The position numbers and the translations under genes were made by a program. From Acidobacteriota bacterium (lineage in GTDB: Bacteria; Acidobacteriota; UBA6911; RPQK01): DNA of 17,550 bases. Of this stretch, positions 1 to 8,112 are shown one piece after another. The first letter of the stretch is position 1; every line of letters begins with the position of its first letter. The DNA lies in contig RPQK01000061.1 in NCBI GenBank assembly GCA_003819755.1, positions 1-17,550 of the forward strand. Reading direction: 5' to 3'. The notes under the pieces are model-generated. The model saw only the letters and a list, made by a program, of their open reading frames with translations, did no database searches and was not told the origin of the DNA.

Positions 1-185
1 CACTCCAAATGGCTTGGCGCCAGCAGGGTCGAAAAAGGTAAATAGCATTGGGCGAGACGCCTGCGCCCCGAGGGGCCTGGATTGTGGCCGCACTCTAATT
101 ATCTGGCGCCTGAAAATCGCTGCTGGAGAGTCCGGCCACGATAAAAGCCCGTCGACACGCTTGATTTTTTCACACCTTCTCAGCT
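1..185. other. Non-coding flank, nothing recognised
   Basis: No convincing gene, RNA or mobile-element signature is visible here. The only open frame running through it has no ribosome binding site, a composition unlike the neighbouring proteins, and runs into the 3' end of the protease gene on the other strand. A T-run near 164-170 is not preceded by a clear stem. The stretch lies downstream of the M16 protease and may hold its transcription end. Confidence 0.5.
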
Positions 186-220
186 GTCAGCCGTCAGGCG
201 TCAGCCGTCCGCGGTCAGCG
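186..220. repeat. Five tandem GTCAG heptamers at the 3' end of the protease gene
   Basis: The 35 bases divide exactly into five 7-base units: GTCAGCC, GTCAGGC, GTCAGCC, GTCCGCG, GTCAGCG. The array directly abuts the stop codon of the M16 protease (minus strand, stop at 221-223). The same GTCAG core with different trailing bases recurs at 17519-17546 at the other end of the window. Function is unknown; the array does not itself form a strong hairpin. Confidence 0.75.
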
Positions 221-3052
221 CTAATCCGCCGCCGGCTGCGCCGCCACCGGCTTAGCGTCCCGGTCCAGCACAATCGGCTTGCCTAACCCGAATTTTTCCA
301 GTCCCTGCAGTTGCGTCTTCCCGTCGCCGACGACCAGGTAGATCATCCGGCCGGGATCGATGTACTTCGCAGCGAGCTTCTGGTGATTCTCGAGAGTCAG
401 CCCCTGGACAAACTGCTCTCGCTGTTTGACGAAGTCTTTCGGGCGGTTGTAGACCGCGATTTCGTTCAGCATGCCCATCAGGGCTCCCAGGGTTTCAAAG
501 TTACGGGCGTTCGACTTCGTCAGGCTAGCCTTGGTAAAGGCCAGGTCTTCCGCTTTGATTCCCTGGCGGTACTTCGCCATTTCGTCCCGGAAGATCTGCA
601 GTGATTCGAGCGTGGCGTTGGACTGCACGGGCGCCGCCGCCGTGAAAAGGCCGGGGTAGAGGCCGCCGGCAAAGTACGACCGTGCGCCGTAGGTGAAGCC
701 TTTTTCCTCTCTCAGGATCAGATTCAGGACTCCGTTGAAACTACCTCCGAGCTTGTCGTTCGCGACGGTGGCCGGGTAGAAATCGTCGTCCGAGGCCGAG
801 AGGCCGATGTACCCAACCCTGATTTCCGACTGTCTGGCGCCCGGGATATCGACAAAGTAAAGCGAGGCCTGGGCGGGTGCGGCCGGCTTCGCAACGGCCG
901 GCAATGTGGCGGGTCGGGCCGGCCACTTGGTCGACAAGCGCTCAAAAGCGGTCATGGCGCGTTTCTGGTCGAGCGCCCCGCTAATCGATATGTGGGCCAG
1001 CGAAGGTGTATAAAACTCTTTGTAGTATCCCTTGAGATCTTCGAGGGTGATGCCTTCCACTGTCTGCAGGGATCCGGTATTGTTCTCGGCCAGCAAATGA
1101 TCCCGTCCGTAAGCCAGAATGCGGAAGACTCTGGAAGCAACGGCTGCCGGGGTAGCCTGCTCGCGCCGGATGCTCTCCAGCGTCTGCTGTTTGATGCGGT
1201 CGAACTCTTTCACGTCCCAGCGTGGTTCCAGGAGAATCTCCTCGACGAGCGCCATCACCGGCTCGAACTTACTGACCAGGCAGTTGCCCACGAGCGCCGT
1301 GCTGTCCGTTCCGCTGTACACACTTATGGAAGCGCCCAACTCGTCGATCGCTTCCTCCAACTCGATCGGTGTTTTCCGGGCGGTACCCTGCATCATCAGG
1401 CGTGCGGTTAGATTCGCGACCCCTATCTTGGCCGCCTTGTCGAAAAGCTGGCCTCCCTTGATATGCACTGAGAACGAGACCAGAGGCAGTTCCCGGTGCT
1501 CGATGCCGAGGACCCGGACTCCGCTCGCTGTTTTTGTCTCCCATACCGTCGGCAGCCGGAGCAATGGATCGGGGCCGGCAGGTGGCTCAACGCCGCGATC
1601 GAATTTCGTGGGAATGCGTTCCACTTTCATCGCGCTTTGTGCCGCCTGGGCCTTCTTCTGCAAGTCAATCGAATCGGGCGGTATCACAAAGCGTTCGGAA
1701 TCTTTCGCGGCCAGTTCCACTTTCCCTTTCGGGACGAAACTGGTCAGAACGAACGGCTTGCCCTTGACGTATTTTTCGTAAACGCGCCACACGTCCTTCG
1801 ATTGGACAGCCTTCACATTCTCGAGATACTTCGTTATAAACCCCGCGCTTCCCGCATACTCTTCGAAGCGCGCCAGCTGAAAGGCTTTCATCAGAACGCT
1901 GGAGATCGAGTTGTAGAACTGTGTCTCCAACCCAGCCTTGATTCGTTCAAGGTCTTTTTCAGTAAACTTCTCCTTCTCGAAGCGCGCGATTGCCTCCTGG
2001 ATGGCGGCCTCGACATCCGAAAGAGACTTGTCGGGGAATGCGCGGGCCATGATCATGAGGTAGCCGGCCAGCTCCTGTCCCGCCTGTCCGACCATCACCG
2101 AAGGCGCAAGCTTCTTTTCCTCTACGATCACCTTGTACATCGGTGACTTCTTACCTCGGCCAAGAAGCTCGGCCAGCATGTCGAGCGCGTAGCTGTCGGG
2201 TGCGTATTCTTCGACGGTCGGGTAGACAATGCTCAGCTCCGGAGATCGGGCCAACTCGTCTTCGTAATAAGCCCGGCGGGTGGCTGAGAGCTGCACCGGC
2301 ATCGGCGACATGTCTTTCACGTCCCCGTATTTGGCAACCTCGCCGAAATACTTCTCGACCCACTTTCGCGCCTGGGCCTTCTCAAAGTCGCCCGCGACAA
2401 CCAGGGTGGCATTGTTGGGGCCGTACCATTTCTTGTAGAACTCATGGACGTCCGCGAGGGTGGCATTGGCGAGATCATCAAGCGAACCAATGGTCAGCCA
2501 GTTGTACGGATGGTTCTCGGGAAAGAGCAGCTTGCTCATGACGTACCGGGATTGACCGTACGGGCGATTGTCGTAGTTCTGCCGTTTCTCGTTTTGCACG
2601 ACTCCCTGCTGATTCGCGAAGGCTTCCTGTGTGACCTTGCTCAGGAGGAAACCCATGCGGTCCGATTCAAGCCAGAGGGCCATTTCCAGCGCGTTTCTCG
2701 GAACCACTTCAAAGTAGATGGTGCCGTCCTGGCTCGTGCCGCCATTCAAAGTGCCGCCCGCACTCTGGATCTTCTTGAAGAACTGATCCTGGCCGACGTG
2801 CTGAGATTCCTGAAACATGATGTGCTCAAACAGGTGGGCGAACCCCGTCCGGCCCTTCACCTCACGGTTGGATCCGACGTGGTACTGTATGGCCACAGCG
2901 ACAATCGGGTCGGACTTGTCCTCGTGGAAGATGACTGTCAGTCCATTGCTTAACTGAAATTTCTCATAGGGGATGCTGAGCTCCGCCGCCTGGGAAAACG
3001 TCCCGAGGCCAACCAGAGTCAGGATCAACGTCAGTGCAAATCGGGTGTGCAT
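221..3052 (-). CDS. M16 family zinc metalloprotease, two-domain, secreted
   Basis: This 943-residue protein is a pitrilysin/insulinase-family (M16) peptidase. A Sec signal peptide covers about residues 1-22, so it acts in the periplasm or outside. The catalytic N-terminal half carries the inverted zinc motif HLFEH at 73-77 (H73 and H77 zinc ligands, E76 base) and a downstream glutamate in VVQNEKRQN at E155, the expected third ligand. A linker around 490-510 leads to a second M16 half (about 510-940); the position of the zinc motif there reads NLTARL, so that half is non-catalytic, as is usual in the family, but it keeps the EEKGFTYGARSYF substrate-binding strand. Full length for bacterial fused M16 proteins. 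The ATG is preceded by AAGGAGG a few bases upstream. It is divergent from the gene at 3168. The substrate cannot be told; processing of peptides or small exported proteins is the family role. Confidence 0.93.
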   Translation of the reverse strand: MHTRFALTLILTLVGLGTFSQAAELSIPYEKFQLSNGLTVIFHEDKSDPIVAVAIQYHVGSNREVKGRTGFAHLFEHIMFQESQHVGQDQFFKKIQSAGGTLNGGTSQDGTIYFEVVPRNALEMALWLESDRMGFLLSKVTQEAFANQQGVVQNEKRQNYDNRPYGQSRYVMSKLLFPENHPYNWLTIGSLDDLANATLADVHEFYKKWYGPNNATLVVAGDFEKAQARKWVEKYFGEVAKYGDVKDMSPMPVQLSATRRAYYEDELARSPELSIVYPTVEEYAPDSYALDMLAELLGRGKKSPMYKVIVEEKKLAPSVMVGQAGQELAGYLMIMARAFPDKSLSDVEAAIQEAIARFEKEKFTEKDLERIKAGLETQFYNSISSVLMKAFQLARFEEYAGSAGFITKYLENVKAVQSKDVWRVYEKYVKGKPFVLTSFVPKGKVELAAKDSERFVIPPDSIDLQKKAQAAQSAMKVERIPTKFDRGVEPPAGPDPLLRLPTVWETKTASGVRVLGIEHRELPLVSFSVHIKGGQLFDKAAKIGVANLTARLMMQGTARKTPIELEEAIDELGASISVYSGTDSTALVGNCLVSKFEPVMALVEEILLEPRWDVKEFDRIKQQTLESIRREQATPAAVASRVFRILAYGRDHLLAENNTGSLQTVEGITLEDLKGYYKEFYTPSLAHISISGALDQKRAMTAFERLSTKWPARPATLPAVAKPAAPAQASLYFVDIPGARQSEIRVGYIGLSASDDDFYPATVANDKLGGSFNGVLNLILREEKGFTYGARSYFAGGLYPGLFTAAAPVQSNATLESLQIFRDEMAKYRQGIKAEDLAFTKASLTKSNARNFETLGALMGMLNEIAVYNRPKDFVKQREQFVQGLTLENHQKLAAKYIDPGRMIYLVVGDGKTQLQGLEKFGLGKPIVLDRDAKPVAAQPAAD

Positions 3053-3167
3053 AGCGCCTCCTTGGCTTGGCTAGCTCGTAATGGTAATCGATTTTCGCCT
3101 TCCAAAGTAGGACAATGTTCCCGGCCCTCGGTGGGCTTTTAGTCTCTCATTTTTGGAGGAACCTCTC

Positions 3168-3899
3168 ATGAGCAGGACGATGCGCGGAGGACTGATTGTG
3201 CTTCTGATGTCCGTGACCGCCGGTGTCTCACTGATCTTTGCCCAGACAAATCCGGTCGGACACTGGGAAGGAGCGATAAACGCACCCGGGCTGGACCTGG
3301 GTATCGTCGTGGATATCAAACAGGACCAGAACGGGCTGGCGGGCACGATGGATATCCCGGCACAGGGGCTCAAAGGATCTGCTTTGGGCAATCTCAAACT
3401 GCAAGGACAGGAGATCTCCTTCGACCTGCCCGCGGCGCCCGGCCCTCCGTCCTTCAAAGGAACCATATCGGCCGACGGGAATTCGATCGAAGGCACCATG
3501 ACCCAGGGCGCGGCAGCGATTCCCTTCAAGCTGCGGCGTTTTACCGAGGCGGAAGTCGCTGAGTTGGCCAAGAAGGCCGCTCAAGAGGCAGCGAGGAAGC
3601 CGGAAAGCGTTTGGGAAGGGACGCTGACTGCCGGACCAAGTTCGTTTCATCTGGTTTTGAACGTGTTCAAGCAAGATGACGGGACCCTGACCGGCAAGAT
3701 GGACAGCCCGGACCAGGGGGCAAAGGATCTTCCGGTCCCCTCGGTGACCCTCTCCGATACCAAACTGTCATTGAAGATGCCCGCGATAAACGCTTCGTTC
3801 GAAGGGACGCTGAACGAGGCGAAGAATGAGGCAGCGGGCGACTGGTCTCAGATGGGAAATACGTTCCCATTTACCCTGAAGAAGGTGGAAAAGCCGTAG
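3168..3899 (+). CDS. Secreted protein with two tandem lipocalin-like beta domains
   Basis: A 243-residue exported protein of unknown function. An upstream in-frame TTG at 3153 is possible, but ATG 3168 follows GGAGGA (3155-3160) at good spacing and begins a clean signal peptide (about 1-25, ending ...IFAQ). The mature part is an internal duplication: domain 1 starts GHWEGAINAPG, runs through GTMDIPAQG, FKGTISADG and ends IPFKLRR; domain 2 starts SVWEGTLTAG, runs through GKMDSPDQG, FEGTLNEAK and ends FPFTLKKV. The order of motifs is the same in both, about 90-100 residues each. From memory, this domain also occurs in front of alpha/beta hydrolase domains in Acidobacteriota-like genomes; here it stands alone without a hydrolase. 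Ligand binding is plausible but not shown. It is divergent from the M16 protease and convergent with the 65-residue membrane peptide gene. Confidence 0.85.
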   Translation: MSRTMRGGLIVLLMSVTAGVSLIFAQTNPVGHWEGAINAPGLDLGIVVDIKQDQNGLAGTMDIPAQGLKGSALGNLKLQGQEISFDLPAAPGPPSFKGTISADGNSIEGTMTQGAAAIPFKLRRFTEAEVAELAKKAAQEAARKPESVWEGTLTAGPSSFHLVLNVFKQDDGTLTGKMDSPDQGAKDLPVPSVTLSDTKLSLKMPAINASFEGTLNEAKNEAAGDWSQMGNTFPFTLKKVEKP

Positions 3900-3910
3900 C
3901 TGGGCGAGAC

Positions 3911-3980
3911 CCGCCACGGACCGATACGGACAAACACGGACGGACACGGACAGCGAGCATTTTCGCTCTCCGTGTCCGTG
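3911..3980. terminator. Decamer-repeat stem-loop between convergent genes
   Basis: Four successive 10-base blocks (3911-3950) each end in ACGGA: CCGCCACGGA, CCGATACGGA, CAAACACGGA, CGGACACGGA. The last one folds with the following bases into a strong hairpin: 3939-3950 pairs perfectly with 3969-3980 (12 bp), then after a 1x1 mismatch AGCGA (3952-3956) pairs with TCGCT (3963-3967), loop of 6. It sits between two genes that end toward each other (3899 and 3987), so a bidirectional terminator role is the natural inference. The T-run expected of an intrinsic terminator is only TTT in the loop, so the structure may act by other means. Confidence 0.6.
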
Positions 3981-3986
3981 CGTGAA

Positions 3987-4184
3987 TCAGGCCGCGACTT
4001 TTCGCAACAGGCGAGCGGGCAGCGTCAACAAGGCCCAGAGCAGCTCAAAGACGCCGGAAACGGCGATGCCGACCAGTCGGAACGGCAAAAGCAGCACCCA
4101 GACCAGCGGGTAAAGCACCAGGGCCAGCAGTGCCAACGGCCAGCACAGCAGGAGCAGGATCAGCCAGAGCAGAAATTTGAGCAT
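3987..4184 (-). CDS. Small hydrophobic membrane protein, 65 residues
   Basis: A 65-residue, leucine-rich protein beginning MLKFLLWLILLLLCWP. It shows two strongly hydrophobic stretches (about 3-35 and 38-56) and a positively charged C-terminus (PARLLRKVAA), so it is an inner-membrane peptide with probably two spans. It is real rather than random: the ATG is preceded by GGAGG at 6-base spacing, and the frame ends just beyond the convergent hairpin. No enzymatic or ligand motif is visible and I do not recognise a named family. Upstream of it lies a pair of direct repeats (4215-4235, 4303-4323) that may carry its promoter. Confidence 0.7.
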   Translation of the reverse strand: MLKFLLWLILLLLCWPLALLALVLYPLVWVLLLPFRLVGIAVSGVFELLWALLTLPARLLRKVAA

Positions 4185-4214
4185 AGCGAACCTCCACCAG
4201 GCACTAACACCGTC

Positions 4215-4235
4215 TTATACGGTTCCTGAGACGTG
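4215..4235. repeat. Direct repeat copy A upstream of the small membrane protein
   Basis: A 21-base motif running TTATACGGTTCC then TGAGACGTG. It matches copy B (4303-4323) at 18 of 21 positions, 88 bases apart. Read on the minus strand it is CACGTCTCA followed by a TATAAG hexamer, i.e. a possible -10 element about 20-30 bases upstream of the 65-residue gene's ribosome binding site, with TTGAAC about 19 bases further upstream. It may be a regulator site overlapping a promoter. Confidence 0.5.
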
Positions 4236-4302
4236 CGGGTTCAATCGCGCGGCATGTCGCGAGCGCAGCAAGCCTTTGGAGTGCGGTGGCATGGCCTGCA
4301 CT

Positions 4303-4323
4303 TTATACGTATCTTGAGACGTG
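4303..4323. repeat. Direct repeat copy B
   Basis: Second copy of the 21-base motif (TTATACGTATCT then TGAGACGTG), identical to copy A except at three positions in its middle. Between the two copies lies a GC-rich segment with a small dyad (TCGCG...CGCGA near 4246-4263) and a CTTTGGAGTGCGGTGGC string. No gene fits between the copies. They could be two binding sites of one regulator, two promoter copies, or the ends of a small non-autonomous element. Confidence 0.5.
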
Positions 4324-4387
4324 ACTTGCCCCTGGACTCGGTCCGTTCGGGGGTGCGGGCGGCGCTCACCGCTTGATTCCGGTACTT

Positions 4388-5437
4388 CTACGCCGAGGGC
4401 GGGGCGGTTGACTGCCGCACGAGGAGGCGCGGGGCGAACTTTTTGACGCGATCGGTGGCCTGGTCGGATCCCTCCTGGATGCTCGCCAACAGGAGGCTGC
4501 CGGCGGCGCGGCCCAGCTCTTCTCGAGGCCAGTCAATCGTCGTGAGGAAGGGATTAGGGTGATGAGCCCCCTCGATGTTGCCTGCCGCCACCACGGAGAT
4601 ATCCGCAGGAACTCTGAGTCCTGCCTCACGGCAGGCGTAGAGTGCGCCGATTCCCATCGGGTCATTCCCGGCAAAAACGGCGGTGGGACGCGGCTTGGTG
4701 CCGAGAAGTGCGAACATTGCCTCGCGCCCGCTCTGGATGTCGAACCGCCCTTTTCGCACCCACTGCCTGTTGACCTCGATCTGGTGGCGCCGGAGTGCGT
4801 CGAGATAGGCGCGGTGCCGCAAGGACGCAGGGCTTATCGGCGGCCCTTGAATGTGGGCGATCCGGGTGTGACCGAGCTCAACCAGGTGTTCGGTGGCCAG
4901 CCGCCCAACCTCCAGGTCGTCGACGACGACAGCCAGAAAACTCTGTTTGGGGAAGAAGCGGTCAATGAGGACAAAGGGTATCTTGCTGTCTTTTAGTTTT
5001 CGGAAGACCTGGGGCGAGGTTTCGGACTGCTCGGAGGCTATCACCAGGCCATCAACCATGCTGCTGACCAGCATCTCGATCTCAGCCTTCTCTTTCTCGA
5101 CATCGAGCCAGGAGTCGCAGAGCAGCACGTTGTAACCCGCCCGGCTGACCACTTCTTCAAGCCCGCGGGTGACTTCCGCGAAAAACGAGTGAGAAATGTC
5201 GGGAACGACAACCCCGATTATTGACGTCTGACGGGTAACCAGACTGCGCGCCCACCGATTCGGTTTGTAACCCAGCTCTTCCGCGCACCGGAGGACTCTT
5301 CTGCGGGTTCTGTCGCTGACCTCCTGGCTGCCGCGAAGTGCGCGCGAAACGGTCATCGCCGAAACACCCAGTTTCCGGGCAATATCGACTATTGTTGCTC
5401 CTGTCCGGTTGATGGCCACGCCGACCCCATTCTTCAC
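4388..5437 (-). CDS. LacI/GalR-family transcriptional repressor
   Basis: A 349-residue regulator of full family length. The N-terminal helix-turn-helix is clear: TIVDIARKLGVSAMTVSRALRG (about residues 15-36), followed by the hinge region up to SIIGVVVPD (about 72-80) where the periplasmic-binding-protein-like sensor domain begins. The sensor keeps family signatures such as FVLIDRFF, HTRIAHIQGP and FAGNDPMGIGALYACREAGL. The ligand is probably a sugar or derivative, as in most of the family, but cannot be named. The start is uncertain: GTG at 5437 gives the longest form, whereas GTG at 5419 gives a more typical N-terminus, has GGGG (5425-5428, complement) at 5-base spacing, and leaves the candidate operator (5439-5450) outside the gene. 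It is divergent from the secreted SGNH/BACON protein gene, its most likely target besides itself. Confidence 0.92.
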   Translation of the reverse strand: MKNGVGVAINRTGATIVDIARKLGVSAMTVSRALRGSQEVSDRTRRRVLRCAEELGYKPNRWARSLVTRQTSIIGVVVPDISHSFFAEVTRGLEEVVSRAGYNVLLCDSWLDVEKEKAEIEMLVSSMVDGLVIASEQSETSPQVFRKLKDSKIPFVLIDRFFPKQSFLAVVVDDLEVGRLATEHLVELGHTRIAHIQGPPISPASLRHRAYLDALRRHQIEVNRQWVRKGRFDIQSGREAMFALLGTKPRPTAVFAGNDPMGIGALYACREAGLRVPADISVVAAGNIEGAHHPNPFLTTIDWPREELGRAAGSLLLASIQEGSDQATDRVKKFAPRLLVRQSTAPPSA

Positions 5438-5438
5438 C

Positions 5439-5450
5439 GTTATCGTTAAC
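5439..5450. promoter_or_regulatory. Candidate LacI-type operator in the divergent intergenic region
   Basis: GTTATCGTTAAC is a dyad centred on CG: five of the six bases in each half match (GTTAT-C against GTTAA-C on the other strand). A short palindrome with a central CpG is the classic operator form for LacI-family proteins, and similar GTTA...TAAC sites are known for gluconate-type members. It lies right at the start of the LacI-type gene, where autoregulation would be expected, and 117 bases upstream of the divergent secreted-protein gene. Confidence 0.5.
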
Positions 5451-5504
5451 TATTCAAGCAAAAATGTGGTTTCGCAGGCAGCCGCCCTCCCCCTTTCCTC
5501 CCCG

Positions 5505-5517
5505 ACTCCCCGGGAGT
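5505..5517. promoter_or_regulatory. Second small perfect dyad upstream of the secreted hydrolase gene
   Basis: ACTCCC and GGGAGT form perfect 6-base inverted arms around a single C. It lies between the LacI-type operator candidate and the start at 5568. It could be a regulatory site or chance in GC-rich DNA; no other evidence supports it. Confidence 0.2.
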
Positions 5518-5567
5518 ACACTTGTCGCGCAAACCGGATCTTCGCTGTTAAGACCAGGAGGACTGCG

Positions 5568-8066
5568 ATGCGAATCTGCCTGAAATGCCTGGTGGTCTTG
5601 GCGGTCGTTCTCTCCTTCGAATCAGCTGTTTCAGCGGACGACCTTATCTTCATCCATCATTCAGTCGGGCAGGATTGGCTCGACCGGGGACTGCGTGACG
5701 CGCTCACTGCGAAAAGCTATGTCGACTCAGTCAACGAGATTACTTATGGAACCGTGGTCGCGCCTTCCGCCGGCCGCTCCCCGTCACTGGGCGACGTCCC
5801 CGGGGATTACACCGACATGTACACCTGGATCTTCTGGTTCAATGATTACTTTGGAGCCATTCGCAGCCAGGGAGCCTCTGCTGGGTTCAACCGGATCGTC
5901 ATGTTCAAGAGCTGTTTCCCGAACAGCGACATATGGGGTGACGGCGCGGAACCGGGTGATCCTTTCGGTGTAGACAAGATACTGACCAATTACCGCGCAG
6001 TGTACCGGCATCCGGCTGGTTCAGGCGGCAATTACCAATTCGAAGGGCACAACTACCATGCCCTCGCGGATATCTTTGCGGCCCATCCGGACATCCTGTT
6101 CATCCCTGTCACGTCGCCGCCCCTCACCTGGGAAGAATCTAACGACGCGAACGCCCACCGTGCCCGCCTTTTTACCGACTGGCTGAAAAATGACTGGCTG
6201 AGTGCGTACAATTCTGCCCACCCGACCCTCCACAACGTGGCGGTCTTCGACCTGTTCAACGAACTGGCTTACCCTGACAACCATTCCAGCCACCCCAACC
6301 GTCTGAGACAGGAGTACGGGGGCAATTCCGACGACGCCCACCCAAATGAGGCCGCTGACGCCCGTCTTACGCAGGTTTTTGCGACCAGCGCCGGCAACTT
6401 CATAGACCTGGCTTGGGAGGCCTTCAACGGCGGCGCCCCGACCTGCACTTATACGATTACCCCGAGCAGCCGGGACCATGAAGCTGCGGCCGGAGACGGA
6501 ACGATTGAAGTATCAACCTCCTCCACGTGTTCTTGGACCGTACGCGCCAACGATAGCTGGATTACGGTACCGATCGGTAACGCAGGTTCCGGCGATGGGA
6601 CCGTCCACTACTCTATCTCCGCCAACACGGAACCTGATGAGCGAACCGGCACACTCACGGTGGCCGGGTGGACTTTTACGATTCGCCAGGCAGCCGGTCA
6701 GCCGCCACCCCCGGCGCCCCCAGCCTTGCTCTTTCCCGCTTTCTTCAAGGGTATTCATGCGAGTTACGCGAGCAGCTTCGTCGGCGTCGCTGTCTCGAAT
6801 CCTACAGACGCTGACAACTGGCTTAGCGTCGAGGGGCTCAGTGAGGCGGGCATATCGGTGAGCCAGAAGTCTCTGACTTCGGCCGTCCCGGGTTTGGGCC
6901 AAAAGGCCTTTCTAACCAGTGAGGTCATCGATGCGGAAGCCGGGGCCCGGACGCTCATCATCAAGGGAGACGCCGGTCCTTTGCGCGGCTTTTTCATGAT
7001 CGGCGAAGGCTCACTGAAGCGCCTGGATGGTGTCGGTTACCAGTGGGACGAGGACACGGTCCTCTATTTCCCTTTGGCGAAGCGGGTAACGGGGGGTGAA
7101 ACGACCGTGTACGTGCACAATCCCGGTACCGGCCCTTCGGCTGCCAATTTCACCTGGGTCGGGCAGGACGGCAAGACGATCAGCCAGGCTTCGATCACGA
7201 TACCGGCTCGAGGGGCCGTCATGCGGACGATTGGTCAGCTCTTCCCGGCCAGTTCGGTATCGGGTGACGGTTACGTCAAGCTCACGGCCGATCAGCCGCT
7301 GACCGGATGCCTCGTTTACTGCGACGCGGAAGCGTATGTGGCGTTGCCGGCCAGTTCCGCCGCATCGGTCCCACGGCTCCTGGCACCGCATTTTTACGTG
7401 CCGGCAGCCGGCGGAGGGACCGAGCTGCGTTTGATCAACACCGGTACGGACACCGTTTCCGTGCGGGTGCGGGCCTATAAGGATGGCGAGGAGGCCGCTC
7501 TGGGCGATGAAAGCCGTGACGTCGCCGCTGGCGCCCTCTGGGTCGTTGACCTGGGCACCCTCCTTAAGATCTCCACACAAGGACTGCCTCCGGGCGGGGC
7601 GCATTCCGGCTACGTCGATTTGGAAATCAAGACAAAACCGCTCGGGTTGGAAGCCCCCGTCATCGGTTCGGTCGTCTTCTCGGGGAACAACCGGCAATTC
7701 TCGGCTGCTCTACCCCTGATCCGGGAGGGCTCCAGGCAGACGCTCTTCCCGCACGTCGCGCAATCTGCGGTCCACGCCGTTTTCACCGGCCTGGCAGTCC
7801 TGAATCCGGGCGCCGAAGGGGCTGAGGTGAGTGTCGCAGCCTTCAATCCGGCGGGCGAAGAGACGGCTCGACAGGACTTCTGGCTGGATCCAGGCGAACG
7901 CGCCGTCGATTTGCTAAACGGCGCGGCCTTCTTCGGGGCGTCGTTCTCGCAGAATGGCGGATATCTTCGACTCTGGGGTTCGCAGCCTTTGGTTTCCTTC
8001 GCTCTGTTTGGTGAATCCACCCTGGCTTACATGGCTGCTATCGGAGGGCAGGGGATTGAAGAGTGA
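5568..8066 (+). CDS. Secreted protein: SGNH-like hydrolase domain, BACON domain, four C-terminal repeats
   Basis: An 832-residue exported protein. ATG 5568 is chosen because AGGAGGA lies at 5556-5562 and a signal peptide follows (1-23, ...SAVSA); a longer in-frame reading from 5409 would overlap the divergent regulator and lacks a signal. Residues 24-288 resemble an SGNH/GDSL-type hydrolase: a serine in FIHHSVG (S32), a second block FKSCFPNSD (about 113-121), and a C-terminal DDAHPN with D255 and H258 in DxxH spacing. Residues 291-376 are BACON-like (CTYTITPSS, CSWTVRANDSWITV, GTLTV, FTIRQAAG), a presumed carbohydrate- or mucin-binding fold. After a proline linker, 387-832 holds four units of about 105-120 residues starting LLFPAFF, LYFPLAK, LLAPHFY and TLFPHVA, each with an N-P/T-G turn and a later GYV-L...PL or GYLRL...PL element. 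Action on an extracellular glycan ester is a guess. Likely under control of the divergent LacI-type repressor. Confidence 0.82.
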   Translation: MRICLKCLVVLAVVLSFESAVSADDLIFIHHSVGQDWLDRGLRDALTAKSYVDSVNEITYGTVVAPSAGRSPSLGDVPGDYTDMYTWIFWFNDYFGAIRSQGASAGFNRIVMFKSCFPNSDIWGDGAEPGDPFGVDKILTNYRAVYRHPAGSGGNYQFEGHNYHALADIFAAHPDILFIPVTSPPLTWEESNDANAHRARLFTDWLKNDWLSAYNSAHPTLHNVAVFDLFNELAYPDNHSSHPNRLRQEYGGNSDDAHPNEAADARLTQVFATSAGNFIDLAWEAFNGGAPTCTYTITPSSRDHEAAAGDGTIEVSTSSTCSWTVRANDSWITVPIGNAGSGDGTVHYSISANTEPDERTGTLTVAGWTFTIRQAAGQPPPPAPPALLFPAFFKGIHASYASSFVGVAVSNPTDADNWLSVEGLSEAGISVSQKSLTSAVPGLGQKAFLTSEVIDAEAGARTLIIKGDAGPLRGFFMIGEGSLKRLDGVGYQWDEDTVLYFPLAKRVTGGETTVYVHNPGTGPSAANFTWVGQDGKTISQASITIPARGAVMRTIGQLFPASSVSGDGYVKLTADQPLTGCLVYCDAEAYVALPASSAASVPRLLAPHFYVPAAGGGTELRLINTGTDTVSVRVRAYKDGEEAALGDESRDVAAGALWVVDLGTLLKISTQGLPPGGAHSGYVDLEIKTKPLGLEAPVIGSVVFSGNNRQFSAALPLIREGSRQTLFPHVAQSAVHAVFTGLAVLNPGAEGAEVSVAAFNPAGEETARQDFWLDPGERAVDLLNGAAFFGASFSQNGGYLRLWGSQPLVSFALFGESTLAYMAAIGGQGIEE

Positions 8067-8112
8067 AACTTGCTAGTTCCTATCAGGCCCGAGTGATATT
8101 CTCACGATCGTT

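Noticed and set aside
186..220. CRISPR-like array
   Set aside because: Units are 7 bases and directly adjacent, with no spacers and no cas genes nearby; the same holds for the array at 17519-17546.
14..286. 90-codon plus-strand frame at the left edge
   Set aside because: No ribosome binding site, no domain, and it runs through the heptamer array into the protease gene antisense.
5409..5567. Upstream extension of the secreted hydrolase gene to an ATG at 5409
   Set aside because: It would overlap the divergent regulator start and operator and bury the signal peptide; ATG 5568 has a strong AGGAGGA.
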